From Chlamydomonas reinhardtii (lineage: Eukaryota > Chlorophyta > Chlorophyceae > Chlamydomonadales > Chlamydomonadaceae), in the NCBI RefSeq assembly GCF_000002595.2, contig NC_057010.1, positions 3,611,086 through 3,675,085 on the forward strand: a stretch of DNA of 64,000 bases, given 5' to 3'. The notes beneath the pieces are model-generated. The model ran no database searches and was not told the DNA's origin. It saw only the letters and a list, made by a program, of their open reading frames with translations. Shown one piece after another: positions 58,101 to 64,000 of this stretch. Numbering within the stretch: the stretch's first letter is position 1; each line of letters begins with the position of its first letter. A program made the position numbers and the translations under genes.

Positions 58101-60317
58101 TGCGGGTTGGGTGGGTCGGGAAATCTGGAGGTTGGGGCTTTCATGGGGGGTCTTGCGTGACTGTGGGGCTGGGGCAGGGGTGCATGGATAAGTTGCTGCA
58201 TGCAGGGCCGCCTAGAAACATGCTGGTTGCGGCAGCTGTGGGCGGCAGTCAACAACGCATCTGCCCGGCCACGCTCGCGACGCTGCAGGTGCCACGCACG
58301 CTGATCAAGTTCCCATGGGAGCAGAAGAAGGACGTAGGTAAATGGATTGGTGCGAACGGCTATTGACACCTAGCATAGCGCATTCTTGCGCCTGCCTCGT
58401 ACTGTGCCACCGCCACACCCGTTTGCAAACACCACCACCAGGACCGCCACCACCACCACCACCAGTACTAGCAGCAGCACCACCACCACCACCACCACCA
58501 CCACCAGTACTAGCAGCACCACCTTGCGCAGTTCGCCGCCTACCCCGCCACCCTCTTCCCACCGCCCCAGCTCACATCCTTCCCTACCTGCCCGCTCCTC
58601 ATGCTCCTTCTCCACCCCTCCACTCCCAACCCCTCCACTCCCTACCCCACCGCCCCGCCCCCGCCCCCGGCCGCAGCCTTCTTCAGCGGCGTGCCCTTCT
58701 GCCCCCTGTACGTGGACCCGCACCGCATCTGCCCGCGCGTGTTCCTGGCCAACTTGTCCACGCTGTACCCGCACCGCCTGGACGTGCGCCTGGTGCGGCC
58801 CTGGACCCGCAAGCGCCTGGGCGCCGTGGGCGTGTTCAGGCAGCCCGTCACGCTGCCGCAGGTGCGGGGTGCGTGGGGGGGTACTGTACGGGGTGGGGGC
58901 ATGCATAAGGGGTTCAGGGGTTCAGGGGCGCGCTCTGGCGGGCGGGTGGCGGCGGCCGCAGCCGCCAAGGCAGCCGCAATCCTGCTTGTGTCATCTTGTG
59001 CCTACGCCAGCGTCCATGCCACAAAACTCTAGGCTAGGTGAGTTCGCTGCAGTGTCTCACTATGCTCTTGAACCCTGTCCGCCACCTTGCACGCTGATGC
59101 ACCACCCTCGCTGCCACACGCAGCACCCGCCCACGCCCATCTCGGACCACGCGCGCTACCGCTGGCTGCTCAACGTGGACGGCATGTCTGCCAGCACCCG
59201 CATGGGCTTCCTCATGACCACAGACTCGGCCATCCTCAAGAGCAGGTGCGGCGCAGGCCCTGATACCGGTCAGCTTCACGTGGTGCGTGGCGGCAGGGCC
59301 TGCCTGCGGTCGGGCTCGTTATCTCAGTGCTTTTGAGGTGTGTGGACTGTCCTTAGATTGAACTAAGTCTGTGTTTCACTGCGCCTCCTCCAGGAGCCCC
59401 TTCATCGAGTACTACAGCCGGCTGCAGGTGCGGGGCGGGGCTGGGAGGGGTGATGCCTGAGGATGGGGGCTTACGAGGCCTTCCTTCCGGCTGAGTACGG
59501 CAGTGGCAATGCCCCTCCACACGAACCCCCTCACCCACATGATTCCCCGCACCCAGCTCCTCTGCCCAGGCTCCAACTCCCAACCGCACCCGCCTCAGCT
59601 CCCCTCCCTTTCTCCTTCCCCACCCAACCACCCGCCCCGCCTCCTCCTCCCCAGACGCCCGGCTCGCACTACCTGGAGTTCTGGTCCAACGCCTCCGACC
59701 CCTACGACGTGCTGGCCGTGCTTGCGGCGGCGCGGGCGGCGGCGGAGGCGGACCCGGCAGCGGTGGCGGCGGCAGCGGCGGCCAACCAGGCCATCGCGGC
59801 GAGGTGGGTGTTTTCGGGCGTGCGAACGTGAGCACGTGTGCACGACTGCACGTTTGTGGGAAGGTGACTCTCCCCTAGCCTGTGCCACCTGTGCATTTCC
59901 GGCACCAACCCGCCCCGCTTTCCGCCCCGCTCACTTGGCACCATATCCACACACGCGACAGGTACATCGCGCTGCAGCCCAAGCTGGTGAGTGCTTGAGC
60001 CTGGGGCGCGGTTGGCGATGCGCACAGCTGCATAGCTGTGTATCAATGCTGCGACCACATGGTTTAACTGTACCCGCTTGCCGTGACCATCCACTTGCCC
60101 TTTCCCTCCAATCGCCCTCTTTGACCCGCCGCTCGCCACCCCAACCTACCCCTACCCACCCGCCCTCCTCTACCCCCTCCACCCCACCCCACCCACCCCA
60201 CCCTCGCAGCTGTACGCGCGCGCTGCGCTGCTGGCCTACCACTCGCTGGTGTCCGACATGGGCGGCTGCGTACGGGACCTGGTGGAAAGGCTGGAGGAGG
60301 AAGGCGAGCAGCAGTGA
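55174..60317 (+). CDS. GT90 (CAP10/POGLUT-like) glycosyltransferase, copy 1
   Basis: Fourteen exons (55174-55403, 55676-55765, 55960-56188, 56602-56707, 56865-56917, 57113-57730, 57934-58086, 58289-58337, 58677-58861, 59124-59245, 59394-59427, 59655-59803, 59962-59986, 60210-60317) join to 716 aa. Residues 1-25 are a signal peptide or anchor (LLAKLLALALTWLLVNLCEG), pointing to the secretory pathway. GT90/CAP10 features: KVVLIRNNTWHF, YDLPDMVFVVNAAD (acidic residue of the donor region), RAPVLSLLK, LIKFPWEQKKDVAFFSG, DHARYRWLLNVDGMSASTRM (the nucleotide-sugar site) and ILKSRSPFIEYYSRL. Exon 6 adds a 206-aa low-complexity insertion with a Lys-rich run between conserved blocks. No C-terminal KDEL is present. 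GT90 members transfer xylose or glucose to protein or glycan acceptors; the substrate here is unknown. Confidence 0.87.
58428..58520. repeat. (CCA)n trinucleotide repeat in GT90 intron 8
   Basis: CACCACCAC runs with an AGTACTAGCAGCA block occurring twice (about 58465 and 58507), so the tract is a duplicated compound microsatellite. Confidence 0.85.
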
Positions 60318-61128
60318 AATGGAGGAGGAGGACTGGAGGAGGAAGAGGAGGAGGAGGAGGAGGAGAAGGAGGGGGAGGAGGAGGAGCAGGAGGAGGAGGG
60401 AGGGTGTTAGCGGCAGTAGGCGGCGATAGCTTGACTGGCAGTAGTTGGCCATGGGAGATGCCGGGGGCGGCCACCAGCGTCGCGTTTTTTGTGTTTATCG
60501 CCAGCCGCCTCTGGCTCCAGTCTTACGGACGCCGTCATGCTGTATGAGGGCGGGTTTGTTCGATGCGATTACTGGTATAGTGCGGCGGCGGTGCTGGCAG
60601 GTGCTGGTGGTGATACAAGCGTTGGGAGGCAGAGGAAGGTAACGCGAGCTCGGCTCATGATGGCACGCAGCGGCACGCCAATCCGATGTCCGTCGCGTGC
60701 TTATAAACCCTTGAGCCCTCTGGTACTACCTGCCAGCTCGCAATTTCAGATGTAATGCTATACTGTAATAATATGTATGGTCTGGCAGATTGGCACGCTG
60801 CCTGGCACGCACAGCGGGCACGACGCGCCTTGCATGCTCCAGTATCTACAACTGCATGTGCTGCCACACACGGAGTCATCAGCAGCTCGTTCTTGCGTAT
60901 GTGCTCTACTTGACTTGCGCTGTTAATCTTATTAGTCTCAGTGCACAGCAACTTCAGTGAGTGCCTAGTGCCTAGGACCGTTGGCACCACGTGACCATAC
61001 ATGTGCAACTGCAACTGCGCCCTGCTGCGTTCACCAGGCCAAACCGCCAAGCAGCCACCGGACCTCGACGGCCCCAGTGCGCACAAACCAACACCAGCAC
61101 TGTGGGCCTTCTGTACTGCGATCAAGCC
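60318..61128. other. Convergent intergenic region with GAG repeat
   Basis: Begins with a GGAGGAGGA-rich tract (60320-60400) right after the GT90 stop. Plus-strand TGTAA signals lie at 60751-60755 and 60764-60768, a 3' UTR of about 440 nt. No gene is seen. Confidence 0.55.
60751..60768 (+). terminator. TGTAA polyadenylation signals of GT90 copy 1
   Basis: Two TGTAA motifs 13 bp apart in an AT-rich patch about 435 nt after the stop codon. Confidence 0.45.
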
Positions 61129-61725
61129 TCACTCGTCGCCCTCAAATTGTACGTACCAACTGCCGCCGTCGTGAAACACCTCCGACGTCAGCCCCGTCAG
61201 CCCATCTAGCTCATACCGGAGTGTGTTGGGCTTGAAGTCGTAGGTCTCGTGGTTCAGGTCCGAGCGGTCCATTTGGAGTTGTATCGGCCGGTGACTGCTG
61301 TACAGTGTTTCCTCGAGTACGTGGTCCATCAGCCGTGGGTGCCTGAAGCGCTTGTAATCTCGGTAGGTGTTGGAGGGCTCCAGGTGGGGCCCGAGCACGA
61401 GGCGTGCCATCTGCAGGCGCTGCACACGTGCAATGTGCGACAGCGTGTACACCTCACCCAGCAGCTTATCCACACTGCTGTGGATGTGGCGCAGCTCCGC
61501 CACGGTCTTTTGCGATGCTGCGGCTGATTGCTGGGCTGCCTCGTTCACCGCAACCTGCATGAGCTCCTCCGCTTTCTTGGAGAGTGATGCAGGCTGTTGA
61601 GCACGCTGCTGCGACCCGCGCTTCGCTGCGCAGGCAAGCGAGACGCGGTGCCGATGCACATTACGCAGTCCGGCAGCGGACAGCGGGCCCCGGCAGATGG
61701 GATGGCTGACGTTCAACATCAACAT
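61129..61725 (-). CDS. Hypothetical protein, probably plastid-targeted
   Basis: A single-exon 198-aa protein I do not recognise. Residues 1 to about 40 contain several Arg/His and small residues, no acidic residues, and end near SLACAAKRG, which fits a chloroplast transit peptide. Residues about 45-110 are amphipathic and probably coiled coil (KKAEELMQVAVNEAAQQSAA, then HSSVDKLLGEVYTLSHIARV). The C-terminal part is well ordered and rich in aromatic and charged residues (NTYRDYKRFRHPRLMDHVLE; HETYDFKPNTLRYELDGL; GGSWYVQFEGDE), which looks like a conserved small domain. The ATG at 61725 is the first ATG in the frame. It is divergent from GT90 copy 2 with a 364-bp gap. Confidence 0.7.
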   Translation of the reverse strand: MLMLNVSHPICRGPLSAAGLRNVHRHRVSLACAAKRGSQQRAQQPASLSKKAEELMQVAVNEAAQQSAAASQKTVAELRHIHSSVDKLLGEVYTLSHIARVQRLQMARLVLGPHLEPSNTYRDYKRFRHPRLMDHVLEETLYSSHRPIQLQMDRSDLNHETYDFKPNTLRYELDGLTGLTSEVFHDGGSWYVQFEGDE

Positions 61726-62089
61726 GATGGCACGTGTCAATACTCAGTTAGAGACTACGTGCGACAGAGGGCGGGCTGTGCAAGGGGTAAGTGGGCTAAG
61801 ATGGGGGCCGTGGCTTTCACGGCCAGGATCCACGCAGGCCTTTGCATCTGTCGGGTGACTCGGGTCGCTGGGTCGGCAGTCTGTCCTGCTCATAATCAAC
61901 GCGCTACTGTATGTTATTTGTCCTACTTGACAACAATGAGGAATGACATGGTGTTCATCACACCGAAGCGTTCACGAAATAGCTGAATGTCAGAGAATGA
62001 CAGGCTAGATGAACAGGACGCAGGCTTATAGCTATTCGTATGTGTATTGAGAGTAGAAATGTAGCGCCATACTGAGTGGAGCCGCGGAA
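61726..62089. promoter_or_regulatory. Divergent promoter region, plastid protein / GT90 copy 2
   Basis: 364 bp between divergent start codons. No clear TATA box or other element is identified. Confidence 0.4.
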
Positions 62090-64000
62090 ATGCGTCGGAA
62101 GCGTGCGCCCGCGAGCACGGGTGGCATGTGCACTGCCCTCATCGCACTCCTGCTACTCTTCGCTGCCGCCGTGTCCGCTGGCGCGGCGGGGCAGCGCCCC
62201 GGCCGGACGCGCACGCGGGGGCAGCGGGCGCGCGGCAAGGGGGGCTCGGCACGCGGCAGCTCAGGGCACGGCGGCCAGCCGCAGCAGCCGGGCGAACAGG
62301 TGCAAGTGCACGAGGCCAAGTTGTCGCGCTACGACTTCTTCGAACTTCAAGGGATGATGGAGGGGCTCATGGAGTGAGCCGGTGGGGGGGAGGGCAAGAA
62401 AGGTTTCGTGTGGGGCGGAAGAGTGATTGCACCAATCCTGGTGGGCTTGGTGGGGCAGCCAGGCGCCCTGTGACGCGGCTGCCTCGCCATGCGCGGGCTG
62501 TTGTGGGCCACGTAGCCAACCACAGCCTCACACTCGCAGTAAGCCCCGGGTCCCTGGCCCTTGAGTCCCGCCCTGTCCCTGGCCTCTGAGGCCCGCTCCC
62601 GCCGCTGTGCCGCTCCGCGCCTCCTCCGCATCCACCCCCAGGGCGGCGCTGGGCCCGGAGGTGGTGTACTGGCGCACCCGCGGCGTCACGTGTGAGGATG
62701 TGGCGGATACAGTCGCCAGCCTACACAATGTGTGAGCCGGAGTGAGGGCGGGCGAGTGCAAGTGCGCGTGCGTTACAGAGCACAAGGAGGATAAGCGAAG
62801 AAAAACCGTGTATGCGCTGCGCAGAGTGTGTATGCCGGGGCGGGGGCGGCGGCGGGGGCGGGGGGGCGTGTGTACGCACGATGTTTTTGTTGAGGTGGGC
62901 TCGCTCACTCGGCCGCACCTAAGCCGCCATGCGTCCTACGGCCCTGTGTCCCTGCGGCCGTGATCGCAGCGCGCCTGACACTGTGCGTGTGGTGCTCATC
63001 CGCAACAACACCTGGCGCTTCCTCATGCCTGCGCGGCGCCCCAGTGGCATCACAAGAGCCGAGGGAGGAGGGGACGGCGCCTGGACGTCAACCGCCGCCA
63101 ATCTAGCTGCGGGGGACGCGGCGGGCGACAGTGTGGGCCGCTCGGGTGCAACTGACAGTAGCAGCGGCAGTAGCAGCAGGACTAGCAGCAGTAGCAGTAG
63201 CAGCCGGCAGGGCGCGGCGGTGGGGCGGCGGTATCCGTGGCCGCGGCTGGTTCCTGAGCCCCTCGGTGAATGCGCCTCGCCGTGTCACGGCCAGGTGAGT
63301 GCGTGGCCGCAGCCACCACCACCACCGCCTGCATGCATGCATGCATGCATGCACGCCACGCAGCCCATGCAAGTGTTGGAGACCACGCGTGTTACCGAGC
63401 ACACGGGAAGGAAACGCGCATGTGCGTGCCGATGACGTTGACGCAACCCAATCCCCACCCGCCTTCTGCCACTGCCACTGCCTTACCGTACGTGACGTGT
63501 ACCGCCCCTGCCGTACCTGCCGTACCTGCCGTACAACTACCTCCACCTGCCGTACAGCTGCGGGCGCTGCACGCCGCCATCTCGGGGCGGCTGCATGCGC
63601 GGTGGGCCGCCAAGCGGTACGACCTGCCCGACATGGTGCTGCTGCTCAACACGGCGGGTGAGGCGGCGGCGGAGGGGGGGAGAAGGTGCAGATACCAGCC
63701 CACACTAAACGAAACCAACTAAAACGAGCGGAGCACAGGCAGAGGCGTTGGATGCAGGCGACACCAGCCGAAACAGAACTAAACCCTACCCAATCCAAGA
63801 GAGCGAGGAGGAGGGCGTGGCCCATGGGGCGCGGCGGCCTGTGTGGAGGCGAGGGGGGGGGGGTTGTAGATACCTGCCCAAACTAAACCAAGGGGGGGAG
63901 TCGGTTCCAGCACTGCTGAGGGGGATACGTGGGACGGTCCGGCGGCTGGAGGGCGTGGTAGCGGGCGTGGTAGCGGCAGCGGGTAGGTGATGTAGGTGAC
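62090..64000 (+). CDS. GT90 (CAP10-like) glycosyltransferase, copy 2, cut by window end
   Basis: First four exons only (62090-62373, 62642-62731, 62970-63294, 63558-63657); the gene continues past the window. A hydrophobic segment at about residues 14-33 is a signal or membrane anchor. Exon 2 (AALGPEVVYWRTRGVTCEDV) is almost identical to the same exon of copy 1, exons 3 and 4 carry VRVVLIRNNTWRF, LGECASPCHGQ and YDLPDMVLLLNTA, and all four exon phases (2, 2, 0, 1) match copy 1. It is therefore a tandem duplicate. The variable regions differ: a Gly/Arg-rich N-terminus and a long Ser run in exon 3. The substrate is unknown, as for copy 1. Confidence 0.87.
63673..63893 (+). repeat. Introner-like intronic repeats, two copies in GT90 copy 2 intron 4
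   Basis: First copy at 63673-63815: G-run, GATACCAGCCCACACTAAAC, CGAGCGGAGCACAGGCAGAG, then CCCAATCCAAGAGAGCGAGG. Second copy at 63851-63893: G-run, TTGTAGATACCTGCCCAAAC, TAAACCAA. Both are in sense orientation behind the donor at 63658. The first copy shares one block with the PEX10 copy and another with the PHOA copy. Confidence 0.8.

Overview
This window reads as nuclear DNA of a volvocalean green alga, Chlamydomonas reinhardtii or a close relative. The evidence is GC-rich coding sequence with G/C third codon positions, many short introns with GTG(A/C)G donors, TGTAA polyadenylation signals, long (AC)n/(GT)n tracts, low-complexity Ala/Gly/Gln inserts in otherwise conserved proteins, and gene content. 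From memory, the starch phosphorylase PHOA and the plant-specific kinase DYRKP are both on C. reinhardtii chromosome 7, which fits this window; I could not check that here. All gene models were built by hand from splice consensus, frame continuity and family homology. Every multi-exon model below closes in frame.

Layout. 1-8.3 kb: a small HAT/TPR protein (minus), a macrodomain protein (plus) and an unrecognised protein with an internal duplication (plus). 8.3-11.5 kb: no convincing gene, but a short dispersed repeat. 11.5-18.7 kb: PHOA, 18 exons (minus). 19.9-25.9 kb: a class V PLP aminotransferase, 15 exons (minus), divergent from PEX10, 9 exons (plus, 26.4-30.6 kb). 32.4-39.4 kb: three minus-strand genes: a 109-aa protein, a coiled-coil protein and the clamp-loader subunit RFC2. 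40.0-41.6 kb: a small coiled-coil ORF between two direct repeats. 41.7-45.6 kb: a single-exon 1297-aa MYND-finger protein. 47.9-54.8 kb: DYRKP, 14 exons (minus), divergent from a GT90 glycosyltransferase (plus, 55.2-60.3 kb). 61.1-61.7 kb: a plastid-type hypothetical protein (minus), divergent from a second GT90 copy (plus, from 62.1 kb) that runs off the window.

Shared biology. PHOA degrades or extends alpha-glucans in the plastid, and DYRKP-type kinases limit starch and oil storage, so two starch-related genes lie about 30 kb apart. The two GT90 genes are tandem paralogs with the same intron phases in their first four exons. PEX10 (peroxisome import) and RFC2 (replication) are unrelated housekeeping genes.

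Most interesting signals: (1) a dispersed, introner-like repeat found in sense orientation just behind the 5' splice site in four different genes; (2) minisatellites that begin at 5' splice sites in the aminotransferase gene and RFC2; (3) a direct-repeat-bounded coiled-coil ORF upstream of the MYND gene; (4) a second repeat pair inside two DYRKP introns; (5) GC-AG introns in PHOA and RFC2.
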